From the NCBI RefSeq assembly GCF_900452385.1, contig NZ_UGOA01000001.1, forward strand, positions 62,001-126,000: a stretch of 64,000 nt of DNA, read 5' to 3'. A program made the position numbers and the translations under genes. The stretch's first letter is position 1, and the number at the start of each line of letters is the position of its first letter. Under the pieces are notes generated by a model. That model had not been told where the DNA came from, did not search any database, and saw only the letters and a program-made list of their open reading frames with translations. The DNA is from Legionella donaldsonii. GTDB taxonomy: Bacteria; Pseudomonadota; Gammaproteobacteria; Legionellales; Legionellaceae. Of this stretch, positions 8,474 through 16,671 are shown piece by piece.

Positions 8474-9166
8474 ATGATGAAGATAAAAAATTATTTGCTA
8501 TGCATGTTGGGTGGAGTTTCGTTGGTGATGAGCGCCTATGCGGAGAATCAAGATCCAGGTAATTATGCATTAATGACGGCGCATGATATGCAACGTATTG
8601 ATTTATCAAACATTACTATTACGAATCTTTCAGGTGCACCAATTACAGTATCAGGGTTATTTATTGCAAGTTTTGATATCAATGACTGTTCTGCTTGTTT
8701 TGGAAGTGTTGTTTCTGGCGATAATCTTGGCGGAGCAGTGGTTTCACCAGTGACTTTTAAAAAGAATCAAACAATTCCGATTGGACAAAATTATCTCTAT
8801 AATATGCTTTATAGTGGCATTTACTACATTAAAAATACGGTAGGTTCTTCACCATGCTCTTTACCAGGTTGTTCTTGGCCTGGTGATGACCCAAACGTTA
8901 AAGGATGGTGCATCAGCATTAATGTTATTTCACCCAATTCGAGTTACACCTATTCGAATTACACAAATGGCTCGAGGCCCCCTGCAAATACACCAGCATA
9001 TTCTAATGCAGGAAACTCGGTCCCGTTTAATTATAAGTACGATCTAATAGATCCTGGCACCTTAGGAACTGGAAACCGTTGTCTGGGACCCATTGCTTGT
9101 AATGACAAAACGTTAACCTGCCGGGTGGCTACTGCTCAAAATGAGTCATTTCAGCCCTACAATTGA
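8474..9166 (+). CDS. Exported protein, second of two tandem paralogues
   Basis: 230 residues starting MMKIKNYLLCMLGG with a signal peptide ending near SAYA. AAGGA lies seven bases before the ATG. It is a diverged copy of the preceding gene: N-terminal LSNITITNLSGAPITVSGL corresponds to ISLQNNRNSAVTVYGL in its partner, followed by shared NYLYNMLY, PCSLPGC, WCI and the C-terminal ACNDKTLTC. Conserved cysteines suggest an extracytoplasmic, disulphide-bonded fold. Function unknown. The 218 bp that follow (9167-9384) contain only a 33-codon open frame from 9251 that I cannot support as a gene. Confidence 0.7.
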   Translation: MMKIKNYLLCMLGGVSLVMSAYAENQDPGNYALMTAHDMQRIDLSNITITNLSGAPITVSGLFIASFDINDCSACFGSVVSGDNLGGAVVSPVTFKKNQTIPIGQNYLYNMLYSGIYYIKNTVGSSPCSLPGCSWPGDDPNVKGWCISINVISPNSSYTYSNYTNGSRPPANTPAYSNAGNSVPFNYKYDLIDPGTLGTGNRCLGPIACNDKTLTCRVATAQNESFQPYN

Positions 9167-9384
9167 TGATCGATTGGTGTTCCTGTTGGAGGCACTGAAG
9201 AATTAAAGCAAAGTGCCCCTCTAGTCCCTTTATCAAGGCTTTGGTTATTTATGGCAACTCGCTTGGAATTCGGCGAATCAGTCTTTGGTGGGAGTAGTTT
9301 TGGCACTAAGCCTGAGTGGTTTATTATTATTCTGACGCTTTCAATCTAAAATTAAGTATTACTAAGTTTACGGAATGTCTCGGT

Positions 9385-10002
9385 ATGTTTGTATTTGATC
9401 TTAAATTTTATGCTGGCAAAAAATTCACAAATATTACCTTGGAAACGACTCAACTTGAACAGATTGAGTTTCAAAATTGCCAATTCAAACAATGTAAATT
9501 TTCCGGTATTGTTTTCAGCAAAGTCAAGTTTACTGACTGTGATTTTGAATCCTGTGATTTGTCCCTCTCAAAGTTTCCAGCTTGCCAATTTTCAGAGGTC
9601 TCTTTTAAGGATTGTAAACTTGTGGCAATCAATTGGACGGAATTAAATTGGCCGTTGGTAAAGCTTACCAGCCCTCTGTATTTTTATACAAGTAATCTTA
9701 GCCACTCAAGTTTTTATGGTTTAACGCTCACTGATTTAATGATAGAAAATTGTAAGGCTCATGATGTTGATTTTAGGGAGGCCAATTTAAATCATGCTTG
9801 TTTTATGGGTTCTGATTTGCAAAATAGTTTGTTTATGCATACGAGCTTAAAGCAAGCGGATTTTACGGAGGCAGTAAATTACAATATTGATATTCAGCAT
9901 AATACGTTAAGCGATGCCCGCTTTTCATTTCCAGAGGTTATCGCATTGTTAAATCATCTAAATATTAAAATTAACGGATGGCCAAATGATTTTGAATCTT
10001 AA
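9385..10002 (+). CDS. Pentapeptide-repeat protein
   Basis: About 205 residues made of tandem A(D/N)LxX-type five-residue repeats, for example IEFQNCQFKQCKFSGIVF, then DCDFESCDLSLSKF and later ANLNHACFMGSDLQNSLF. These fold into a right-handed quadrilateral beta-helix, and a short mid-protein break (WPLVKLTSPLYFYTSN) separates two repeat blocks as in Qnr proteins. Qnr/MfpA-type members mimic DNA and protect gyrase; whether this one does cannot be told. The frame is open from a GTG at 9316, but MFVFDLKFYAGKKF at 9385 begins directly at the repeat domain. The ribosome site is weak at both. It is the last gene before the island boundary. Confidence 0.75.
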   Translation: MFVFDLKFYAGKKFTNITLETTQLEQIEFQNCQFKQCKFSGIVFSKVKFTDCDFESCDLSLSKFPACQFSEVSFKDCKLVAINWTELNWPLVKLTSPLYFYTSNLSHSSFYGLTLTDLMIENCKAHDVDFREANLNHACFMGSDLQNSLFMHTSLKQADFTEAVNYNIDIQHNTLSDARFSFPEVIALLNHLNIKINGWPNDFES

Positions 10003-10061
10003 TTTTAGAAATATACCCAGATAAACGATGAATAAATTTTGACTCGCCAAAATCCAGAACT

Positions 10062-10112
10062 GGATTTGGCTCCCCGGGACGGGCTCGAACCGCCGACCTA
10101 ATGATTAACAGT
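10062..10112 (+). repeat. Left attachment-site repeat (tRNA-Asn 3' fragment)
   Basis: 51 bases identical to 20936-20986. It contains the anticodon loop, variable and T arms, and acceptor 3' strand with CCA of tRNA-Asn on the reverse strand. Beyond base 10112 the sequence no longer matches the tRNA, so this is a non-functional tRNA remnant marking the left island junction. Confidence 0.9.
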
Positions 10113-10233
10113 TATAAGATTACGACTTTTATCTATTTTTATCATCTTTTAATTTTCCCTAATAGCCCTTTACACAAAAGGGATGTGAGCGTTTTTCATG
10201 GCATAATAACTTTTATTGTGTTTTAATTATTTC

Positions 10234-10255
10234 TTCGACACATATTCGACACGTT
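10234..10255 (+). repeat. Subterminal 22-bp repeat, left copy (candidate integrase arm site)
   Basis: A 22-base stretch containing two CGACAC units, identical to 20875-20896 and in the same orientation. It lies just upstream of the integrase start, inside the island. Its presence near both junctions suggests arm-type integrase or excisionase binding sites, possibly also part of the integrase promoter. Confidence 0.6.
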
Positions 10256-10270
10256 TGAATAAGACACAAA

Positions 10271-11512
10271 ATGAAAATCACAAAATCAGCCGTGGACAAA
10301 TTAGCAACCCCTGTTTCAAACACTCCGGGAAGAACTGCACAAAAGCGGTATTACGATGATGCTATGAAAGGGTTTGGTGTTAGAGTTACTTCCGGTGGAA
10401 CAAAAGCCTTTTTTGTTGAGAAACTGATAAAAAATAAACTGTCTCGTATTACCTTAGGTCGCTACCCTGAACTCACCGTTGAGATGGCGAGGAAAGAAGC
10501 CCAAAAGTTGCTAGGGCAAATTGCGACCGGAATAGATCCTGTTGCTGAAAAGCAAGCTGAAAAAATGCGTCAAATCACATTAAACGAGGTTTTTAATGAT
10601 TACATTCAAGTTCGTAAATCACTAAAACACAATACCCTTTATAATTATCAAAAAATTTTAGCCACTGGTTTCGCTGGCTGGGTTGATAAACCGTTTCTAG
10701 CTATCACAAAAGATAAAGTAGCAAAGTATCATGAAAAATTAGGGAAAGAGCGTGGTGAGGCTTATGCCAATTTAGCCATGCGTTTATTGCGCGCGCTTTT
10801 TAATTTTGCTGCAGGTCAATATGAAGATATCCAAGGTAAATCATTGATTACCGAAAATCCTGTTAAACGCTTATCACAAACTCGTGCTTGGTATCGGGTC
10901 GAGCGTCGCCAAACCTTTATTAAAGCCCATGAATTAGCTCCCTGGTATGCCGGAGTACAGCAATTACAAAATGAAATCTTTCGGGATTATCTCTTGTTGA
11001 TACTACTTACGGGGTTGCGTCGTCAGGAAGCAGCAACTTTACGTTGGGATCAAGTCGATTTAAATGCAAAAACATTAACCGTACTTGATACAAAGAACCA
11101 TGAATCTCATACTCTCCCTCTTTCAAGCTATCTCTATGAATTGCTATTATCACGCAGTCCAAAAAGGATTAATGAGTATGTTTTTCCCGGTACGGGAGCC
11201 GCAGGTCATATTATTGAGCCGCGTAAGCAAATGGCTAATGTAACCAAGCTCTCAGGCATTCATTTTACGGTTCATGATTTAAGACGAACGTTCATTACCA
11301 TTGCTGAGGGGCTGGATATCTCAGCTTATGCTTTAAAGCGTTTGATGAACCATAAAATGAACGGCGATATTACTGCCGGATATATCGTGACCGATGTTGA
11401 GCGGCTGAGAAAGCCGATGCAGCAGATTACCGATTATTTTTTGAAGTGTATGGGTGTCCAACCATCCGCAACACTGATAGCAATCCAATCACAAGGAGCA
11501 GTTCATGAGTAA
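10271..11512 (+). CDS. int: Tyrosine recombinase/integrase of the island
   Basis: 413-residue site-specific recombinase that would integrate and excise the island at tRNA-Asn. The N-terminal 90 residues form the DUF4102-type arm-binding domain (KGFGVRVTSGGTKAFFVE, LGRYPELTVEMAR), followed by the core-binding SAM-like domain and the catalytic domain. The catalytic set is complete: R250 (TGLRR), K275, H335-x-x-R338 (HDLRR), H361 (NHK) and Y371 (AGY), so it should be active. It is the first gene inside the left att repeat and points into the island. Its end overlaps the YhcG-like pseudogene by eight bases. Confidence 0.93.
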   Translation: MKITKSAVDKLATPVSNTPGRTAQKRYYDDAMKGFGVRVTSGGTKAFFVEKLIKNKLSRITLGRYPELTVEMARKEAQKLLGQIATGIDPVAEKQAEKMRQITLNEVFNDYIQVRKSLKHNTLYNYQKILATGFAGWVDKPFLAITKDKVAKYHEKLGKERGEAYANLAMRLLRALFNFAAGQYEDIQGKSLITENPVKRLSQTRAWYRVERRQTFIKAHELAPWYAGVQQLQNEIFRDYLLLILLTGLRRQEAATLRWDQVDLNAKTLTVLDTKNHESHTLPLSSYLYELLLSRSPKRINEYVFPGTGAAGHIIEPRKQMANVTKLSGIHFTVHDLRRTFITIAEGLDISAYALKRLMNHKMNGDITAGYIVTDVERLRKPMQQITDYFLKCMGVQPSATLIAIQSQGAVHE

Positions 11513-12013
11513 AGAGATTAAAGTTCAAGATGACTCATTACGTTTAAACCAAGATTACAGGCATTTCCTAACCGATATCAAAGCAAGGTTACAGAAAGCA
11601 CAGATTCGTGCGGCACTGGCTGCGAATAGTGAATTAATTCAATTCTATTGGGAGCTTGGCACAGAGCTTAATGAGAAGCAAAAAAGCCATCGGTGGGGTA
11701 CTGGATTTTTAGAGCAGTTTTCGCATCACATGCGCGAGGCATTTCCTGAAATGCAGGGATTTTCCATTAGTAATCTTCAAAGGATGAAGAAATTTGCAGC
11801 ATTATATCCTAGCTTTTCAATTACGGCACAAGCTGTGCCAAATTACCATGGGGACATATTGTACGGTTGATACAGATGGTTAAAGATGAGGGCGCGCGCG
11901 AATGGTATGCAGTTCAAACCATTAAGAATGGCTGGTCGCGAACTGTTTTAGAGATGCAAGTTGAGAGCAAGTTGTATGAACGTCAAGCTGTAGAGTCGGT
12001 AAACGAAGATTGA
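11505..12013 (+). pseudogene. DUF1016/YhcG-type nuclease gene, frameshifted and truncated
   Basis: The frame from 11505 encodes the N-terminal part of a DUF1016 protein (helical YFWELG-type segment QFYWELGTELNEKQK, then FSISNLQRMKKFAALYP) but stops at 11870. From about 11848 the next frame continues the family sequence (PWGHIVRLIQMVKDEG, then EWYAVQTIKNGWSR and LYERQA) to a stop at 12013. A single-base change near 11845-11850 therefore splits the gene. It also lacks the whole C-terminal PDDEXK nuclease domain, normally about 200 residues more. It directly follows the integrase and is probably a decaying cargo gene. Confidence 0.8.
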
Positions 12014-12045
12014 TGAATTTTTAAAATAAAAACGCGCGGGATATA

Positions 12046-12065
12046 CAAAATTCAAGCCCTGACCC
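12046..12065 (+). repeat. Single copy of the 'AAGCCCTGACCC' repeat
   Basis: Twenty bases identical to 15391-15410, where the sequence is one arm of a perfect 22-bp inverted repeat. It lies directly after the broken YhcG-like gene. It resembles REP-like palindromic repeats, but no transposase is nearby. Confidence 0.5.
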
Positions 12066-12131
12066 TATAGACTTTAGACAGCCTTGATCAATGATATTGA
12101 TAATTCCATTTACTTAGAAGACAAACCACAC

Positions 12132-13058
12132 TTACATTTCTAAAATTTGTTTTAACTTATTAAGCTGTTCTTTCTTTTTATCATCAGTGATTTTATTAAT
12201 ATTCCTTAGCTTCCACTGAATTCCCGGAAGCGTCTCAATCCCTTCAATAGGTAGTAACGACCAATCTGGGGTTCCAGATTTTAATGTTAATAAAAAATTC
12301 CTTTCATTATCTGTAAAAGAAGCCAGCAGTAAACTTGGTAAATCCGCTCTGATATTGCTCAATTCTTCATGAGAAATGAGAGTATCGGTCATCCCTAAGA
12401 ATTCATTTTTAAATGTTTTTTCAAATTCCTGTTTTGACACTTCACTGATTTTAGGATCAAGAAGCTCATGCATGGGTCGGGAACCGCTAGCAAGATATAC
12501 AATAAATGCTTGTCTTATTTGTTCAGTTAAGCCTTGGTTGTCCAATAAAAGCTTTAAATCAAACAAATCACGAGGATGATATCTATCTAATGCAGCACAG
12601 ATTTTGCCACCATATAAATCAGCAATAGATAATGTATTGATACGCATGAATTTTAAAAATTGATCCTGCGCTTTTTCGCATAACTCCTGTTCTTCACAAG
12701 CAAACACAGAACCTCTAAGCACAAAATTGGGCTCAATTTTAATCGTGGCATTTTTGGCAAAAACCTGCAGTTTTGCTAAGGTCCTATTTTTTGTGAACAC
12801 ATCCTTGACTACTAAGCCTAGTTTTTCTATGAGTCGTTTCATTTTTATCAGTTCGGCTTCAATATTTACAAGAAAAATATCTCTACTTTCAATCGGTAAA
12901 TAAGTTAGATCTATATCAACGCTTAAACGCGGCATATCTCGAATGAATAAATTGATCGCAGTGCCACCTTTTAAGGCAAAACATTTAAAGTTACTAACTA
13001 CTGGTAATACCTCAAGCAATAGCGCTACCTGATTTTTATAAACTTCTTCAAAACTCAA
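12132..13058 (-). CDS. abiEii: AbiEii-type nucleotidyltransferase toxin
   Basis: 308-residue toxin of the AbiE type IV toxin-antitoxin/abortive-infection family (DUF1814). The nucleotidyltransferase signature is clear: ALKGGTAINLF at 28-38 followed by RLSVDIDL with D48 and D50. Known relatives block growth by transferring nucleotides to tRNA and give phage resistance or stabilise islands. The start is a TTG at 13058, preceded by AAAGGAG seven bases upstream and lying inside the end of the antitoxin gene; no in-frame ATG fits better. The two genes are separated by one base and translationally coupled. A TTG start would lower toxin output relative to antitoxin. Confidence 0.9.
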   Translation of the reverse strand: MSFEEVYKNQVALLLEVLPVVSNFKCFALKGGTAINLFIRDMPRLSVDIDLTYLPIESRDIFLVNIEAELIKMKRLIEKLGLVVKDVFTKNRTLAKLQVFAKNATIKIEPNFVLRGSVFACEEQELCEKAQDQFLKFMRINTLSIADLYGGKICAALDRYHPRDLFDLKLLLDNQGLTEQIRQAFIVYLASGSRPMHELLDPKISEVSKQEFEKTFKNEFLGMTDTLISHEELSNIRADLPSLLLASFTDNERNFLLTLKSGTPDWSLLPIEGIETLPGIQWKLRNINKITDDKKKEQLNKLKQILEM

Positions 13059-13059
13059 T

Positions 13060-13836
13060 TTATGACTCCTTTATTTCAGGTAGAGACAGCTTATATTTAG
13101 AATAGTACTTGCCTCCATCGCCTAGCTCACGTTTGCCTTTTCCTAAATCAATTTTTGTTGTGTCGAGGCTAGAAAACCATGAATGATTAAATTGGTCACT
13201 TAAGTGTAAAAAAAGTCTTTTTACTTTGATTGAATTACAATTTTCCAATAATGTTTGAACAAGCTTTGGTCTTAATTGGCCTAAGTTTTCTATTAGATAA
13301 GCTATCTCATCGAATGATTGATGTTTAGGATATAGGTGAAGTAATTCCATTGCTGCTCTTTCAGGGCTTGATAACTTTAAATTTATTTCATTGATTGAGC
13401 GATCTACTAACCCCATTTCATTATTAGCATCATTAAATAGCGATGATTTATATAATTCAAATTTTGCATCCCATTGCGTTGTTAACAGCCATTTAGGTAT
13501 TTTAGTGTTTGGAGGAGCGAATAACATCACTTCTTGTATTCCTTGCATGGGTATAAAATGTCCTAGTCCTAATAAATGTAACGCAGTTTTACCTCCTACA
13601 TGAGCAGGGATATTTAGCTGGCTTTGTAATGCATTTATAGCGCCCGCCCAAGTGATGCGAGTCCCAGCTTTTTTATATGCATTAGTACCTAGCTTTTCCA
13701 GTAATCCAGAGTGGACATACCACCATGCCAGTTTTGATGATACTCCATGATTCTTAAGCCAAGCAGAAGTTAATACCACACCTGAAGGTGCAGTAACCAT
13801 AAAATGGTTTATTTTTGTTTCATTATTTCTAGCCAT
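13060..13836 (-). CDS. abiEi: AbiEi-type antitoxin and transcriptional regulator
   Basis: 258-residue partner of the toxin downstream. It has an N-terminal winged-helix DNA-binding region (SGVVLTSAWLKNHGVSSKLAWWYVHSGLLEKLG, about 20-50), a central PAHVGGKTALHLLGLGHF segment typical of AbiEi, and a C-terminal antitoxin domain. Family members repress their own operon through inverted repeats and neutralise AbiEii. The frame opens at 13866, but MARNNETKINHF at 13836 fits the family N-terminus better; neither start has a strong ribosome site. The imperfect dyad in the leader near 13840-13852 (CTATTATTTCTAG) could be an operator. Confidence 0.88.
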   Translation of the reverse strand: MARNNETKINHFMVTAPSGVVLTSAWLKNHGVSSKLAWWYVHSGLLEKLGTNAYKKAGTRITWAGAINALQSQLNIPAHVGGKTALHLLGLGHFIPMQGIQEVMLFAPPNTKIPKWLLTTQWDAKFELYKSSLFNDANNEMGLVDRSINEINLKLSSPERAAMELLHLYPKHQSFDEIAYLIENLGQLRPKLVQTLLENCNSIKVKRLFLHLSDQFNHSWFSSLDTTKIDLGKGKRELGDGGKYYSKYKLSLPEIKES

Positions 13837-14066
13837 ACTAGAAATAATAGCAAAAATGTAAACCAAAGTTTAGTTTTAATGAAAATTTTCGAGGATTGCT
13901 AGAATTTTTAGATTAAATATAAACCTTTAAGAGAAAATGGAGCCTAGAGCAGTTCTCATGAGATGTAGAGTTTCCTTGAAAAGTTAAAGGTCATCCAAGA
14001 CAAAGTACAAACTTAAAGAATTTATCATATCATTTTTGACAGGCAGCGAGATTTTTATCAGCCAGT

Positions 14067-14471
14067 CTATTCTTCTGTTAATACATCACTAGCTTTAATT
14101 TCTCCATAGCGAATACCAATAATAATTGCACTGGTAATATTTTTGCAGCCTAGCTTTTGAATAATGGATTGCCGATATTGGGTAATTCGTTTGATAGATA
14201 CATTCAAAAAAGCAGCGATTTCTTTGAGTCTTTTCCCCTGCGCAGATAAATATAGGCATCGTCTCTCTTTTTCCGTTAGGCGCAAATCAAAACAAACGGG
14301 TTGTCTTATCCAGATATGTGAAAGTAAATCCTGGAATTCGACAAGCTGTTTACGAGAGGGTTTACTATTCCCTAAATGATTTAGATAGTCCTTAGCAAAC
14401 GTTTTAAAAAAAGGGCTATCAATTAAATTATGTTTCTTACACTGAGCTTCATGTTTTATTTTTTCCATCAT
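14067..14471 (-). CDS. Small LuxR-type helix-turn-helix regulator
   Basis: 134 residues with a C-terminal LuxR/GerE DNA-binding domain at about 62-122: LRLTEKERRCLYLSAQGKR, then KEIAAFLNVSIKRITQYRQSIIQKLG. The short N-terminal half has no recognised receiver or autoinducer domain. AAAGGA lies very close to the ATG at 14471 and five bases before the second ATG at 14468, so translation may use the latter. It is a candidate controller of island genes; its target is unknown. The hairpin at 14501-14530 just upstream could be an operator or an end signal for a transcript from the right. Confidence 0.85.
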   Translation of the reverse strand: MMEKIKHEAQCKKHNLIDSPFFKTFAKDYLNHLGNSKPSRKQLVEFQDLLSHIWIRQPVCFDLRLTEKERRCLYLSAQGKRLKEIAAFLNVSIKRITQYRQSIIQKLGCKNITSAIIIGIRYGEIKASDVLTEE

Positions 14472-14500
14472 AGTCCTTTATTTTTAAAGACGAGCGATAG

Positions 14501-14530
14501 CACAGGAATTATTGAAAAATAATCCCTGTG
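14501..14530. repeat. Hairpin upstream of the LuxR-type gene
   Basis: CACAGGAATTATT (14501-14513) pairs with AATAATCCCTGTG (14518-14530) with one wobble position around a four-base loop. It lies 30 bp before the LuxR-type start and could serve as operator or terminator. A further short GGCG/CGCC hairpin follows near 14561-14577. Confidence 0.45.
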
Positions 14531-15349
14531 TCTCGAGTTTTTGAATTAACTAAGATTTTTAGGCAAAAAAACGCCTAAGGCCCATGAAAATAGGCTCTTA
14601 ATTTTTCAGTGTGTTTAAATAATGGAAAATTTCGGCGGCTTCTTACAGACTAACCATTGAAATACAAAACTGAAATAGACTAAGATTCGTTTAGCCATAA
14701 TTTATCCTTCGGTGATAATTGTGGTTAGCTGATGGGGAGGAGTTAGAGCCCTCTCTGTCAGCGCTTGTTGCATTTAGTACTTCAAACGCGCTTTTTATAC
14801 TATTTGATTCTTTAGTGTCTTGCAATGAATTTTTAGAATTCAGCAGACACTAAAGGAGCAAATTATATCTTCTCCAAAGGGTTTCAATTTACAACTGCGC
14901 TTCTATTCCTATTATTCCTCTGAATGACATTCTCTTAATTTTCCTAGCATGCATAGAATATAATAAGTTTTGTGAGCTTTCCTCCTAATCCAGGGGACAA
15001 AAGGGACACGTGGGAATCCCACACTCGTATTGAATTATAAACGTCCCTCTTCCCAAAGTTAGTTTGGGACAGGAGGGACAATTGATACTCTTATCAGTTG
15101 AAGTCGATAAATTTTGCTTGTTGTTTGCAACCGCCATGGAATTCCACAATGAATGAGTCCATCGGTTGCTTTGATAGAAAAATCCTTATCCGTAAAAGAT
15201 TTTAAGTGTGTTATTAGCAAACAAACGAAAGTTTGTATATTGCGCCCTTGGATACTTCTACATGATGGTCGAACGCTGACTGCACTAACTATTGAAGGCA
15301 TATTTATTGATTTCAGATACTGAGCGCTACGCGTTTATAGGCTTTTGGA
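14531..15349. other. Non-coding island stretch with GGGACA motifs
   Basis: About 0.8 kb without a gene I can support. It contains four copies of GGGACA in one orientation (14994, 15003, 15066, 15075), arranged as two close pairs. The same motif recurs at 18225, 18243 and 18298, and inverted at 20632, 20695 and 20834, always in non-coding DNA of the island. An 80-codon reverse frame (15059-15301) lacks a credible ribosome site and overlaps the motif pair, so I do not call it. Confidence 0.4.
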
Positions 15350-15408
15350 GTCAGGGCTTGAATTTTGAATTAGTATTAAAATTAGAAATTCAAAATTCAA
15401 GCCCTGAC
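15350..15408. repeat. Perfect 22-bp inverted repeat, REP-like
   Basis: Arms 15350-15371 and 15387-15408 are exact reverse complements of 22 bases around a 15-base loop. The right arm is shared with 12046-12065. Such palindromes (CAGGGCTTGAATTTTG type) resemble REP/BIME elements. It stands between the GGGACA region and the end of the leftward membrane-protein gene and may also act as its terminator. Confidence 0.65.
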
Positions 15409-15439
15409 CCCATTTGCCCTATAAAATAATTATATATCC

Positions 15440-15964
15440 TTAAAAACAGCTATTTTTAAGATCTGACAAAAAACTCAGGAATAAAATCCGTTTAGAATGA
15501 TGATATGTATTATATTTTGCCATTTCAGCTTCCTTTCCAATACTCTCTGCCACTTTATTTAATAATAAGAGGAGCTGGTTTTGGTAATAAAGTTTTTTAA
15601 ATTCTCCATTAGTTTCCCAGGAAATAGCATGTTTTTTAGCCAGAACAAGTGCTTTATTAGCCAAATAAGAAGTCTCTCGATCAAGGATTGTAGTTAACTT
15701 CAAATAATTTTGTCGAAATTTTTGAATATTATCTTCTACTGTAATATTGCTACCGCCGGAAATTGGTACCTCATCCTTATTTCTCCAAGAGCTTATGCTG
15801 GCCTGAATGAATGGATAAATAGTTTCTTCCTTAAACTTAAAAGAGTTCTCTTTACTCATTTTTCTATATATTGCATCACCTCGCAATGCTATATATAGGG
15901 CAGTTATACACACCCCAATATTAGTTATAGCATTAATCCATTCAGCGGCTCCTTGGCACATCAT
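15440..15964 (-). CDS. Small membrane-anchored protein of unknown function
   Basis: 174 residues with one N-terminal membrane segment (WINAITNIGVCITALYIAL) and a long, mostly helical, charged cytoplasmic part (YLKLTTILDRETSYLANKALVLAKK). AAGGAG precedes a doubled ATG, so the start is at 15964 or 15961. The layout (short anchor plus helical domain) resembles many small phage or island proteins, but I recognise no family. It is divergent from the four-gene cluster that starts at 16186. Confidence 0.65.
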   Translation of the reverse strand: MMCQGAAEWINAITNIGVCITALYIALRGDAIYRKMSKENSFKFKEETIYPFIQASISSWRNKDEVPISGGSNITVEDNIQKFRQNYLKLTTILDRETSYLANKALVLAKKHAISWETNGEFKKLYYQNQLLLLLNKVAESIGKEAEMAKYNTYHHSKRILFLSFLSDLKNSCF

Positions 15965-16185
15965 CTTACTCCTTGATAGATTTTGAGTAGGTTATGCATA
16001 AATATCATCTTTAAAATCGATGTTTCCAAGCCAATAGCAAAATAATTCATTATCAGTTTCCCTCCTTAGCTTATTTCAATTAACTAAGTTGCAGTAGCTT
16101 GGAATTTAATTAAAAGTGAATTATCTTTGTTTCATAAGTAAAAATATTAACAAATTTACACTCCAGGAAGTGAAACAATTTTGAA

Positions 16186-16671
16186 ATGGAAATTAGATAT
16201 CACAAAAGCGAAATAGCCACTACACAGCTAAAAACCGCTCTAACGCTATTCCTGCATGACAAAGACTTATCCTCTGTTATAACTCTTGCCGGTGCCTCCG
16301 CTAATATACTTTATCAACTAGTAAAAAACTCGGGGAAAGAACCTTTTTTTGATTACGCATGCAGAGTCCATAATTTTCTTAAAGGAAGCACTCCGGCTCG
16401 GGAAAAATACAACCACCATATTGAGAAAACTTTAGGGATTATAGTTCACAAACATATGAATGCTTCCTGCCCAGTTACAGCCACTCTTGATTTAGAACAA
16501 TGCGCAATTGATGCGCTCACGAGAGCTGTAGCCGACTACATTACACTTTATGGCAAGGAGGAATCTATCGTTAAATTATTTTTACAATGGTTATGGCAAC
16601 ATAAAAATGGCTCTAAGCTTATGGAAATATATAAAGAAAATCCCGAGAATTTTCCAAAGAGAAAAAAATGA
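16186..16671 (+). CDS. Unknown cargo protein, paralogue A
   Basis: 161 residues, all-helical by eye. It shares with the next protein an N-terminal ATTQLKTALTLFLxxxDxxSVITLAGA region, a middle TLGIxxxKH, and a C-terminal LDxExxAxxAxxxAxxxYxxL. This pattern recalls small HEPN-like proteins in which RNxxKH is the active motif; here the arginine position is not conserved (GIIVHKH), so any nuclease activity is doubtful. The stop overlaps the next start by four bases (ATGA), indicating cotranslation. Probable island cargo; role unknown, possibly defence or toxin-antitoxin-like. Confidence 0.65.
   Translation: MEIRYHKSEIATTQLKTALTLFLHDKDLSSVITLAGASANILYQLVKNSGKEPFFDYACRVHNFLKGSTPAREKYNHHIEKTLGIIVHKHMNASCPVTATLDLEQCAIDALTRAVADYITLYGKEESIVKLFLQWLWQHKNGSKLMEIYKENPENFPKRKK

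Noticed and set aside
15059-15301. 80-codon reverse frame in the island
   Set aside because: No ribosome site, low-complexity composition, and its 3' end overlaps paired GGGACA motifs; more likely chance or an old remnant.
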